From contig CP042469.1 of assembly GCA_015243575.1 (NCBI GenBank), positions 2,570,929 through 2,634,928 on the forward strand: a stretch of 64,000 nt of DNA, read 5' to 3'. Shown piece after piece: positions 8,969-17,225 of this stretch. This stretch comes from Clostridiales bacterium (lineage in GTDB: Bacteria; Bacillota; Clostridia; Peptostreptococcales; Anaerovoracaceae). Each line of letters starts with the position of its first letter. Within the stretch, counting starts at the first letter, position 1. The translations under genes were made by a program, and so were the position numbers. The notes beneath the pieces were generated by a model. The model did not search any database. It was given only the letters and a program-made list of their open reading frames with translations, and was not told the origin of the DNA.

Positions 8969-9877
8969 CTACCCGAAAAATGGTTGGTCCTTTAAAGGAC
9001 GCGGGCCAGGATTGGCATTTTCTTTTCTTATTACGGGAGCAACCAATCCATCGTTTGATATAACCCTTGGACTCAATACAGGTAATTTATTTCTAAATAA
9101 AGATTTTTCAAGGTCACTAACGTTTTGACAATACTCAGTAAAAAAGGACTCCCAATTAAACGTAGACCGTTCATATGTATACTTCTCTCCATTTTTTTGA
9201 AAGCTATAGGAGTCATAGGTTCCTTTAAACCTATCTGGTATCCATGTGGCAATGTTTTTCCCCATTACTACTTCCCATGGTTTAGCGTGACTTGAATTTT
9301 TACCTGCAATAAAAGAGACCTCAGATACCGGTTTTACTTGGTTTGTCTCCTTAGATCCGATTCTCGTCCACAGTGTATTTCCATGTTCAATTCCCATTCC
9401 TACTCTAACCGTTTCGTCTAATAATTTGTTCAGGTATTGATTTACTACTTCCTTTATGCCATTCATTAGAAATGCGCAAGTCTTTAATGCATTAAACGCA
9501 TCCCTTTCTGTTGTATTTAATCCTTGTCCAAAATATGCCATCACACCGTCGCCAGTAAACTCAATGACATATCCTCCATATTGTTTAATACTAATTATTG
9601 AAGCAGCCGTTATAGCTTGTAATATTTTTATTAATTCTTCATTACCAAGCGCAATTGACATTTTAGTAAACCCTCTAATATCCATAAAGAAAACCACGAT
9701 GCTGCCCGGTAAAGTTTCTCCTAACTGAATATTTGATACTGCAGGATGTCCTAATCCGGTAGAAGATGCTTCATTCATAAATTTCTGCATTTCTTCATGG
9801 GCTCTTTTGTCACTTATCCCAGGTAAGTCATAAACCGTTTTGTAAATTTCACTAAATGATTTAATTGTACTTTCCAT
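8969..9877 (-). CDS. Class III nucleotide cyclase 2 with Phe-Phe-Gly C-terminus
   Basis: 302 residues from ATG 9877 with GGAGG 7 nt upstream. The cyclase homology domain spans about residues 50-215: metal-binding Asp66 in FFMDIRGFT and Asp110 in EFTGDGVMAYFG, both conserved. Pycsar cyclases (PycC) belong to this family and make cCMP or cUMP on infection. After the domain comes an unusual 80-residue extension ending in a proline-rich flexible stretch (NPGPRPLKDQPFFG) whose last residue is Gly. The E2, E1 and JAB genes follow directly, so this tail could be what they activate and attach, as happens to the CD-NTase tail in type II CBASS. That link is inference. The nucleotide product is unknown. 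Confidence 0.88.
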   Translation of the reverse strand: MESTIKSFSEIYKTVYDLPGISDKRAHEEMQKFMNEASSTGLGHPAVSNIQLGETLPGSIVVFFMDIRGFTKMSIALGNEELIKILQAITAASIISIKQYGGYVIEFTGDGVMAYFGQGLNTTERDAFNALKTCAFLMNGIKEVVNQYLNKLLDETVRVGMGIEHGNTLWTRIGSKETNQVKPVSEVSFIAGKNSSHAKPWEVVMGKNIATWIPDRFKGTYDSYSFQKNGEKYTYERSTFNWESFFTEYCQNVSDLEKSLFRNKLPVLSPRVISNDGLVAPVIRKENANPGPRPLKDQPFFG

Positions 9878-9890
9878 GTGATACCTCCAA

Positions 9891-10883
9891 TTAATTAAAC
9901 ATAGCTATAAGGAATAGGATCATTATGTGTACACCTTGATCACAAATAAAATTAATTTTTATTGAATTGCACTCTTTTTTTGTTACTAATTCAATAGTTT
10001 TTGAAATAAGGTTAAATTTATCTAATATTAAATGTGTAAGAATGATTATCGATATGCTTAACAGCGTAATTCTCCCAGCGAAAAAAGATAAAACATAAAT
10101 GACAATTGTATATATAATCAGATGTGTAAGTAAAGCTCCCCATGAAGTTCTCTTTTTTTCAATTTGCCAACTAGTTTGCAAAACGTAATCACCTATCACA
10201 TGGCCAATTATTAAATATAGGAATAAATCCAAATTAATCAGCGCATTATTCCATGGAATTGCTACTTTTGAGTTATTGATTAAAATAACCATTACAATAG
10301 TAAGTGCAGCAAATAAAATACTCAATCCTAAGGATGTAATTGCCATCTTTGACCTTTGTATTTTTTTCTCTTTTATGTAAGATAATTTTAGCAATTCTAA
10401 AGTAAGTACCTTTATAAAATCTTGACCATTGCTTTCATTTATTTCTTTTAAATATTCTCCTAAACTAATTTTCAGTTTCGAGCCCTTTAATTCCCAGAAA
10501 TAATCCTCCCAACGCATTGAAGGGCATAGACCACTAATATAGTATTTTAGATTTGGCAAACTAGAGTGTTCCTTCAAGTCTTCTGTTTTAATATGATCAA
10601 TAGGGCTATTTGATGGATTAATTGACTTTAGAGAAATAAGTAAAGAAATAATAAGAAATACTATAAAGCCTGTTGCTCCTGCAATTAAAATATCTTTTGA
10701 TAATCCCGTTAGTTTTGACAAATAGTTGTAATATTCATCGGCTAATGAAATTAACCCAGCAATAAAACCCATAACAATGATTATAATTGCACCTGATTTT
10801 GTGTCAGTAAAACGAATAGTCTCTTGGGTGTCACTTATTGCATTATACAAAAATTCGTATTTTTCACTATTTACTTCTTCCAT
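9891..10883 (-). CDS. Pycsar-type membrane effector fused to DUF3307
   Basis: 330 residues from ATG 10,883 (GGAGG 9 nt upstream; the longer TTG frame includes this site). The N-terminal part matches the Pycsar effector domain: a helix ending R-F-T-D-T-K-S-G, transmembrane segments near residues 30-50 and 65-88, a soluble linker, and a third segment near 185-205. The C-terminal part (about 215-330) matches DUF3307: GHVIGDYVLQTSW, ALLTHLIIYT, THLILDKF and the closing DQGVH motif, all in membrane helices. Pycsar TM effectors bind cCMP/cUMP and damage the membrane. DUF3307 proteins are integral membrane proteins of unknown function. The gene lies between the two cyclases. The fusion is the notable point. 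Confidence 0.85.
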   Translation of the reverse strand: MEEVNSEKYEFLYNAISDTQETIRFTDTKSGAIIIIVMGFIAGLISLADEYYNYLSKLTGLSKDILIAGATGFIVFLIISLLISLKSINPSNSPIDHIKTEDLKEHSSLPNLKYYISGLCPSMRWEDYFWELKGSKLKISLGEYLKEINESNGQDFIKVLTLELLKLSYIKEKKIQRSKMAITSLGLSILFAALTIVMVILINNSKVAIPWNNALINLDLFLYLIIGHVIGDYVLQTSWQIEKKRTSWGALLTHLIIYTIVIYVLSFFAGRITLLSISIIILTHLILDKFNLISKTIELVTKKECNSIKINFICDQGVHIMILFLIAMFN

Positions 10884-10919
10884 CACTTTTTGCCTCCTCA
10901 ATTTTTTTAATTACAAAGA

Positions 10920-11630
10920 CTATACATGGTGTAGAATATATCCTTCTCCATCATCTGAAAAGGATATTTTTCCGTTTTTACCAGCTGGCCAGTGATTTCT
11001 TATATATTTACTAACCTTAACACGATTATCACCTTTTGAAAATTTAGAGGCATCGTTTATGCAATCGCCAAAAGCCTTTACATCAAACGTTTCATTCGTA
11101 CCTATTTTTGTAATTATTACATCTCCATAGGCAACACCAACACCACATGATAATCCCCATACAATCCCATCATTTTCTAATATTTTATTTGTTACTTCAG
11201 ATATTACTAGCAACATATCCCTACCGCAAAGACCTGCATTTTTTATGGATTCATCTTTTGTAAGTTCTGAGGAATCTCCTCCAAAAAACGCCATTAATCC
11301 ATCGCCCATAAAATCAATTACTACTCCTTTATAATGTTCTACCACTTGGAGTATAGGAGAAAAAAATGCGTGCATAGATAAAAAGGTTTTTTCCGAACCG
11401 ATTATTTGAGCTCTATTAGTAGATTGCCGTATATCAATAAATACTACAGCAAATTTATCATTATCATATGATCCGAAATCTAACTTTTCCGCACTATACC
11501 CCGGAACAACATCTGATAATGCAGACGCATTCTCAAAAATTGCACGTTTTTCAAAATCAATAGGCAATGATTTCTTAGCCTTATTATAGTGTTTATATGA
11601 CTCTTCATAAATTTTTTCTATATCAATCAT
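10920..11630 (-). CDS. Class III nucleotide cyclase 1 (PycC-like)
   Basis: 236 residues, ATG 11,630 with AGGA 8 nt upstream; first gene of the six-gene operon. It is a single cyclase homology domain with no sensor or membrane segment. Metal-binding Asp66 lies in VFIDIRQST and Asp110 in DFMGDGLMAFFGG. A Cys-Gly-Val-Gly-Val-Ala-Tyr-Gly segment follows near 170, then FGDCINDASKF where class III enzymes carry the transition-state and base-reading residues. The small stand-alone form and the neighbouring Pycsar-type effector argue for a pyrimidine cyclase. Base specificity cannot be read safely from the sequence. It ends normally (HHV) without the Gly tail of cyclase 2. Confidence 0.87.
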   Translation of the reverse strand: MIDIEKIYEESYKHYNKAKKSLPIDFEKRAIFENASALSDVVPGYSAEKLDFGSYDNDKFAVVFIDIRQSTNRAQIIGSEKTFLSMHAFFSPILQVVEHYKGVVIDFMGDGLMAFFGGDSSELTKDESIKNAGLCGRDMLLVISEVTNKILENDGIVWGLSCGVGVAYGDVIITKIGTNETFDVKAFGDCINDASKFSKGDNRVKVSKYIRNHWPAGKNGKISFSDDGEGYILHHV

Positions 11631-12303
11631 ATCTTACAATCCTTTTACCATTCTATCAAAAAAGAAAAATTTAAATAATACTTGGGAAGTATCACCTAGC
11701 CGTTAAATAATTTTGTATTATGTTATATATTAATCCTTTTTTTTACCTTTTTCAACTTTTCTCTGATTCTTTACATACTAAAGATAAATCGGCTCTATTT
11801 TCAGTTCTTCCACTCTTCCACCATACGATATCCAACCCCAAGTTCTGTTATGATGTATTGAGGCTCTGCCGGATTTGCCCTATTATTAGCCATATTAATT
11901 CGCAGTGCTTGTATTTCATTTGTATATGCCCCATACCTCTTTCATTATAAACTCATGTAAGCACTTTTCCAAGGTATTGAGAAAGCAAGCAAATAATCTT
12001 GTATTCAATTGGAGTAACGTGCAATTCCTCGCCGCTAACAGATACCTTGCGTCTATCATAATATATTATAAATCGTAAGGTTGACACCTGAGCCATTTAA
12101 ATACTAATTCGCTATAAACATTTTTCCTATTATTGGAAGATCATTCAACTTATGATATAATAAATATTTGACAAAAGACGGTATGACTTAATATACCGAA
12201 TCGCGTTGCTTTTGTAAAATATTAATCGGCGAATGTCCTTAATTTAAAGTATATAGTTATCCTACATAGGAGTAAAAAAGATATATTGTCGTTGGAGGCT
12301 AAT
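11631..12303. other. Intergenic region between the two divergent defence operons
   Basis: Holds the start region of the cyclase operon (minus strand), a response-regulator relic at 11,801-12,060, and the start region of the DUF6338 operon. No perfect sigma-A promoter was singled out. The stretch near 12,150-12,250 is AT-rich and is the likely promoter area for the plus-strand operon. Confidence 0.5.
11801..12060 (-). pseudogene. Remnant of an OmpR/KdpE-type response regulator DNA-binding domain
   Basis: Read on the minus strand, the region gives pieces of a winged-helix output domain. VSGEELHVTPIEYKIICLL and LGKVLT come first. After a frame change, HEFIMKEVWG follows, then after another change NEIQALRINMAN and QYIITELGVGYRMVEEW before a stop at 11,801. 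These are the standard landmarks of KdpE-like regulators, but they lie in three frames with part of the middle missing. The gene is a decayed relic, evidence that the island segment was assembled over older sequence. Confidence 0.8.
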
Positions 12304-12903
12304 ATGGAAGAACTATTTGATATTGATAAGATAAGTTTATTTATTTTTTTATTCATACCTGGTTTTGTTTCAATAAAAGTCTGGAGGTTGTTAATTCCTT
12401 CTGAAAGAAATTCGTCCCAAGATTATATACTAGATGCGATTAGTTTTAGTTGCTTTAACTTTGCTCTCACTGGATGGAGTATTCCTTTAGTTTTGCAATC
12501 ATCTTTTCAAGAAAATCATTCCATTTTAACTTATGGATATATAATTGCTGTATTATTTGTACTTCCAATTGTTTATCCATTCATTGTCAAATGGATTCTC
12601 CAACTAAAATTCATAAAAAATATTTTGCTAAATCCGATGGGTAAAGCTTGGGATTATTTTTTTAGTCTTCGTTCGGCCTGTTACGTATTAATACATTTAA
12701 AGAATGGAAATTTAATTGGAGGGATATTTGCTGATAAATCATATGCATCTTCGTACCCGTTTTCAGAAGATATATATCTTCAAGAAGTTTGGAAAGTAGA
12801 CGCTGCTGGAAAATTCGTAAGTAAAATACCTGACACAAAAGGTATCTGGATCTGTAAAGATAGTATTGACTATATTGAATTTTTTGAAGGTAATAGAAAA
12901 TAG
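12304..12903 (+). CDS. DUF6338 family membrane protein
   Basis: 199 residues from ATG 12,304, directly behind TTGGAGGCTAAT; an upstream TTG is possible but lacks a site. Hydrophobic segments lie at about residues 10-30 (FLFIPGFVSIKVW, the family's signature start), 50-70 and 80-105. They are followed by a cytosolic C-terminal half with LKNGNLIGGIFADKSYASSYPFSEDIYLQEVW, the typical DUF6338 block. The function is not known. It is the first gene of an operon with a tiny charged protein and a CHAT-STAND-TPR protein, so it may be the membrane-acting component. That role is inference. Confidence 0.8.
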   Translation: MEELFDIDKISLFIFLFIPGFVSIKVWRLLIPSERNSSQDYILDAISFSCFNFALTGWSIPLVLQSSFQENHSILTYGYIIAVLFVLPIVYPFIVKWILQLKFIKNILLNPMGKAWDYFFSLRSACYVLIHLKNGNLIGGIFADKSYASSYPFSEDIYLQEVWKVDAAGKFVSKIPDTKGIWICKDSIDYIEFFEGNRK

Positions 12904-12957
12904 TTATTGCATTTTTTCAAGACAAATAAAAAGCAAGTGTTAACAAGGAGGTCTTAA

Positions 12958-13152
12958 ATGAATAACGGAACAAAAGAAAAAAGCGGAAAGCCATTACATT
13001 TTGGATATCAAGCAAAGGAGAGCATCGATAGTTTATTGTCCCCCCCATCAGGCGGGACTGGTGAAATTGTGCCATTAGTGAATCTCCAAACTAACAATGA
13101 TAATGAAAAAGATAAAGATAAAGATAAAGATAAAGATAAAAAAGTAAAATAA
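12958..13152 (+). CDS. 64-residue charged small protein of the CHAT operon
   Basis: ATG 12,958 behind a very strong AAGGAGGTCTTAA site, 54 bases after the DUF6338 stop and 41 bases before the CHAT gene. The middle has SLLSPPSGGTGEIVPLVNL and the end is Asp-Lys repeats encoded by GATAAA hexamers, finishing KKVK. No family is recognised. The strong ribosome binding site and tight position argue that it is real. A possible role is substrate or partner of the CHAT protease, as small neighbours are in some protease-based defence systems, but nothing in the sequence proves this. Confidence 0.7.
   Translation: MNNGTKEKSGKPLHFGYQAKESIDSLLSPPSGGTGEIVPLVNLQTNNDNEKDKDKDKDKDKKVK
13111..13140 (+). repeat. 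Five tandem GATAAA hexamers inside the small-protein gene
   Basis: The hexamer repeats five times and encodes alternating Asp-Lys. Copy-number change would alter the tail length without shifting the frame. Confidence 0.9.
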
Positions 13153-13193
13153 AGAATTAGCTCAATATACTTACTTGAAAGAGAGAGAACCTC

Positions 13194-16100
13194 ATGAATC
13201 GTTTGGAAATTGTTGATAATAGCAATGGTACAATTACAATGAAAATTCATAATAAAGATATTCATTTTATCACAATTCAGGAAAATATCCCATTCGAAGA
13301 TCCAACAACTATTGAAGAAAGGCAAGCTATTCAGTGGTATCTGAGAAAATTTCTTACTTTCCCATTCGGAGCTGAGATTGAAAAGGCAAAAGAAATAGAG
13401 CTAAAGCTAAAAGAGTTAGGTACACGGATATTTCATATAATCTTTAATGAAAATATATCTGCTAGAAATTCATTAAGGCTTTATAACAATCTTGTCGAGA
13501 TGGGAATACATAATCTAGAAATTATTCTTGTCTCAAATGATTTAAAATTCTTAAATATCCCTTGGGAATTAATTTACGATCCTCATAGAAAATTATTCCT
13601 TGCATTGGAAGTAAAGTGTTTTTATAGACAACAGAGACTAAAAAAAAGTGCTCATGCAAAGTTTACTAAAAAAAAGAAAATAGATATACTAATAATCATT
13701 TCACGTCCATATGGAGTTAATGATATCCCTTTTAGTATTATTGTGAAACCTATACTTGAAGCTTTTGATTCTTATCGTGATTTTATTAATATAGATGTTC
13801 TAAGGCCACCAACATTAAGTACATTAGAAGATAAACTATTAAATAAAAGCTATGACTTAATTCACTTTGATGGTCATGGTTTATTTGTAACTGAGAAGCA
13901 TGATGAGCTTATTATCCAAGGCGCAACTGCTGGCCTTGGACACTTAATATTTGAAGATGAAGATGGTGGCGAACAATTAATTTCTGCTAGAGGTTTAGGT
14001 GACATTATTGAAAAATATAATGTGCCTGTTTTTATCTTGAATGCCTGCGAGTCTGCAACAGGAGATGATAAATTAACTTCCTCCTCAATTGCTAACCAAT
14101 TATTAGAATGCGGAGTAAATAGTGTAATTGCTATGTCTGGTCTCGCACATAAAACAATGACCGTTCTTTTTATGGGGGCACTATATTCAAACATTGCGAA
14201 AGGGAAAACTATAGCTGATTCTTTTGCAATTTCTAGAAGAAGATTGTATGAACACAGGCGACGTGAATCTTTAACTGGTATTTTAGATATTAGTGATTGG
14301 ATGATACCAACATTATTCCAACAAGATAGCGATTTTAATGCTTGGAATAAAGAGCATAACCCTTTAACTAATAAAAATATACGCGAATCATTTTATACCA
14401 AATTGCATTTAGAAACGAAAGATTTAGTTGGTCGTGATTTAGATATTATAAAAATTGAAAGAGCTATCCTTGATAGTGATAAGCCCTGGATTTTACTAAA
14501 AGGTGCTTGGGGCACAGGTAAAACTGAGTTGGCGAAGTGGTTTTCAAACTGGTTTTTTATTACAAGTGGTTGTTCTGATGGGGTTTATTACACATCATTT
14601 ACAAATGCAGATAGTTTCACCTCACAAGTAATTGACAGTTTAAAAATCTTTAATAACAATTATTTATCAAGCCAAGACCAATTAAATAATATACTAGCTG
14701 TTTTAAGAGAAAAGAGCTGTTTGCTAATTTGGGACAATTTGGAAATAATAGAGGCATATTCAAAAACAAATGATAACGTCGAGATAAAAAATGATATGAA
14801 TAAGTTATCTAGCTTTCTAAAAATGTTGAAAGGCGGACGAACAAGAGTAATTTTAATTTCCAGAAAGACAGAGCGCTGGTTAGAGGTTGCGTACCAAGAA
14901 ATAAATGTAAAGAGTTTAGAACATGATTATACTCTAGAGCTTGCTGAAAAGAATTTCAATCACTTTGGTAAAAGTTTTTCGCATTATAAATATGATTATG
15001 ACTTATATAATTTCTTTTATTTACTTAATGGACATCCTTATTCAATTCCCATTATTCTAAAGCAATTAGATAATAAATCTCCTGAGCAATTAGTATTAGC
15101 ATTGCGTGGGATTGAAGAAGTATGTTTAGATAACATTGAAGAAATACTATTGGGGCTCTTTAATACTTTAGATACCGAAGTACAAGAAATGTTAATGTTT
15201 TTGGGATTCCATAGCACAAGTATAAATAGCTTTTTTGTAGAGGAGTTTATAAGAAAATCTGATGCAGTAGATTCAGTGGATACGCTTTATTACTCGGTCT
15301 ATGGTAAGTTACCTTCTAGACAACAAACAGATGGGTTTTTGAAGGAAGGAGAACGCATAGGATTTATCGAAAAGAAAATTAACTATGCCGAAACGACTTA
15401 TTATAGTTTGTCTCCCTTTATACCAGCTTTTTTGAGGAAACAATTCTTTATAAAAAAAGGACAAGACAATATAATAAATCTGAAAAAATACTTTATAGAG
15501 TTTCATTTTGAGCTTTGCTCTGCAGTCAATTATAAGCTGCACATACATGATGCAGATTGGTATGTGCTTATGTTAGGAGAAATAAATAACACAATTTCAG
15601 CACTATATTTTGCCATAGATAGTGAACAGTGGACAGAAGCTCAACAGCTAACTCAAGCAATTATTAAAGTATTTACATACTCCGGTGTTTATAGTATTAA
15701 AATTCTATTTCTTAAATCAATGCTCGCAAAATTAGATGAAATTTCTGATAAACGAAAAAATAAATTTTGGGTATTTATAAGTGCAGCAATTGCGGAGCAC
15801 TATACAAACGGCAGTCAATCTGTGGAATTAGATCATGCAGAAGTCATTTATGATATTCTTCTAGGGCTACCATTAGAAGAGTATGAATTACAAGAAAGGG
15901 ATATCAGCGTATTTTATCTTCAGAAAAGTATAATTCAGTTTAGAAGGAGAAATTTGGATGACGCTAAGATAAATGTTGAAAAGTCCTTACAAATTAGAGA
16001 AAAACTCGAATCAAAAGAAGATATAGCTTATTGTTATAACCAACTTGCTATGATTTTAAAGGAACAAAATGACTATGGAAATGCTCTATCATATTTGACA

Positions 16101-16784
16101 AAAGTTATTGATTTAAATAAAGACGCTGATTTTGATAAAAAGCTACTACTTGCCGCCTTTATTAATTGTGGCAATATTGAATTAACTAATGAAATCTATT
16201 ATAGGGCAGAAGATTATTTTTTTAAAGCATTAAGCCTTGTGAAAGATCATAATTTAACAATGCCAGATGAAATAGGTCTTATCTATAATAGCCTTGGGAT
16301 GATTTATGAAGAAAAAGAACTGTTTTCTGAAGCAGAAAAGTTGTACAAAGAAGCCATCAAAGTATTAGATGTTAAGAAAGGTCTTAAACACAACGCCTTA
16401 TCTGTATATCATAACCTTGGAAAATTATATGAAAAGATGAAGTTATACGATGATTCCGAACGATGGTTGCTAAAATGTATTGAGGTCAAAGAAGAATTAG
16501 GATGGTCTTATGAAGCAGCTAGTACATACCATGAGTTAGGTATAACTATGACATCAAAAAGAGAATTCGATAAGGCCTCAATCTATTTTGAAAAAGCATT
16601 ACAATTATATGAGAATGATGAGATTGCAAAGGCAGATACATATTTTCGTTATGCAATTTTGAGAGTTTATGAGAAAAAAATGGATTTAGCAATGTCTTCT
16701 TTATTAGAAGCATTAAAAATCGCAGAAAAAGCTAATCTGACTATAAAAGATGCCATTATATCATTGCTCAAGCTTATTGAGTAA
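13194..16784 (+). CDS. CHAT protease-STAND ATPase-TPR protein
   Basis: 1196 residues. The N-terminal 150 residues are unassigned alpha/beta. A caspase-like CHAT domain follows (about 160-370) with catalytic His228 in HFDGHG and Cys285 in LNACESA. Next comes a STAND/NB-ARC-like ATPase (about 405-700): a V-G-R-D entry motif, Walker A GAWGTGKT at 437-444, Walker B LLIWDN near 520, and a sensor-like ILISRKTE near 555. The last 300 residues are TPR repeats (NQLAMILKEQNDYGNAL, NSLGMIYEEKELFSEA, HNLGKLYEKMKLYDDS and others). STAND proteins of this layout sense a trigger through the repeats, oligomerise and switch on the effector domain, here a protease. The likely target is one of the two upstream products, or a host protein. 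Confidence 0.9.
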   Translation: MNRLEIVDNSNGTITMKIHNKDIHFITIQENIPFEDPTTIEERQAIQWYLRKFLTFPFGAEIEKAKEIELKLKELGTRIFHIIFNENISARNSLRLYNNLVEMGIHNLEIILVSNDLKFLNIPWELIYDPHRKLFLALEVKCFYRQQRLKKSAHAKFTKKKKIDILIIISRPYGVNDIPFSIIVKPILEAFDSYRDFINIDVLRPPTLSTLEDKLLNKSYDLIHFDGHGLFVTEKHDELIIQGATAGLGHLIFEDEDGGEQLISARGLGDIIEKYNVPVFILNACESATGDDKLTSSSIANQLLECGVNSVIAMSGLAHKTMTVLFMGALYSNIAKGKTIADSFAISRRRLYEHRRRESLTGILDISDWMIPTLFQQDSDFNAWNKEHNPLTNKNIRESFYTKLHLETKDLVGRDLDIIKIERAILDSDKPWILLKGAWGTGKTELAKWFSNWFFITSGCSDGVYYTSFTNADSFTSQVIDSLKIFNNNYLSSQDQLNNILAVLREKSCLLIWDNLEIIEAYSKTNDNVEIKNDMNKLSSFLKMLKGGRTRVILISRKTERWLEVAYQEINVKSLEHDYTLELAEKNFNHFGKSFSHYKYDYDLYNFFYLLNGHPYSIPIILKQLDNKSPEQLVLALRGIEEVCLDNIEEILLGLFNTLDTEVQEMLMFLGFHSTSINSFFVEEFIRKSDAVDSVDTLYYSVYGKLPSRQQTDGFLKEGERIGFIEKKINYAETTYYSLSPFIPAFLRKQFFIKKGQDNIINLKKYFIEFHFELCSAVNYKLHIHDADWYVLMLGEINNTISALYFAIDSEQWTEAQQLTQAIIKVFTYSGVYSIKILFLKSMLAKLDEISDKRKNKFWVFISAAIAEHYTNGSQSVELDHAEVIYDILLGLPLEEYELQERDISVFYLQKSIIQFRRRNLDDAKINVEKSLQIREKLESKEDIAYCYNQLAMILKEQNDYGNALSYLTKVIDLNKDADFDKKLLLAAFINCGNIELTNEIYYRAEDYFFKALSLVKDHNLTMPDEIGLIYNSLGMIYEEKELFSEAEKLYKEAIKVLDVKKGLKHNALSVYHNLGKLYEKMKLYDDSERWLLKCIEVKEELGWSYEAASTYHELGITMTSKREFDKASIYFEKALQLYENDEIAKADTYFRYAILRVYEKKMDLAMSSLLEALKIAEKANLTIKDAIISLLKLIE

Positions 16785-16830
16785 GGTATTAGAAAGAGCA
16801 CTTTTGGGGATTGTGAAATAATCTCTGTAA

Positions 16831-16880
16831 AGGGAGTGTCCCGCATTCTGTGTAAATGGAATGGTACACTCCCCGTTTTG
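16831..16880. repeat. Solo end-like sequence of another IS256-type element
   Basis: The stretch GGGAGTGTCCCGCATTCTGT followed by GTAAATGGAATGGTACACTCC resembles the terminal repeats of common IS256 elements in Firmicutes (from memory of that family). No transposase is attached. It differs from the ends of the IS256 element next door, so it would be a relic of a different element. Confidence 0.45.
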
Positions 16881-16934
16881 TACCTTATTATCGGAATGCG
16901 AGGAATACCTCAACAACCCTAATTTGAAATGAAC

Positions 16935-17225
16935 TTAGATCGTTCTTTCTAATACATTCCCGAAAATGTTTTGCAAGTTTTTTATTTTCTCATTTTTCAT
17001 TGTTTTTCGTTCAATGATCTGATTTGTATTAATGTAATTGCCAATGTTTTCAACAGGCAAACCCGTAATATAAACAATATCTTCAATTGAAAAACCATAA
17101 TTAAATAATTTTTTTATTAAACTCGTTCTTACAAATTGAGGGGAAAAGTCTTTCCATTTTTCATCGTTTCCTATTCCTTGCAAATCGTTAAAAGCTGTAT
17201 TGGTACCGTCAAGTTTTTTGCGCAA
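16935..17225 (-). pseudogene. Tyrosine recombinase, C-terminal piece (third of three)
   Basis: The frame enters from the IS256 end and stops at 16,935; its apparent TTG start lies in the junction. It holds the end of a tyrosine recombinase catalytic domain: FSPQFVRTSLIKKLFNYG (Arg of the H-x-x-R box, His not conserved), then EDIVYITGLPVENIGNYI with the likely nucleophile Tyr. It continues the gene whose other parts are at 18,573-18,707 and 21,256-22,320. The gene cannot make a full recombinase in this state. Confidence 0.8.

Noticed and set aside
11720-11950. 76-codon plus-strand frame upstream of the cyclase operon
   Set aside because: It is antisense to the response-regulator relic, which explains the open stretch.
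13008-13325. 105-codon minus-strand frame over the small-protein gene
   Set aside because: Its Ser-Leu repeats are the complement of the GATAAA hexamers; the plus-strand gene has the ribosome site.
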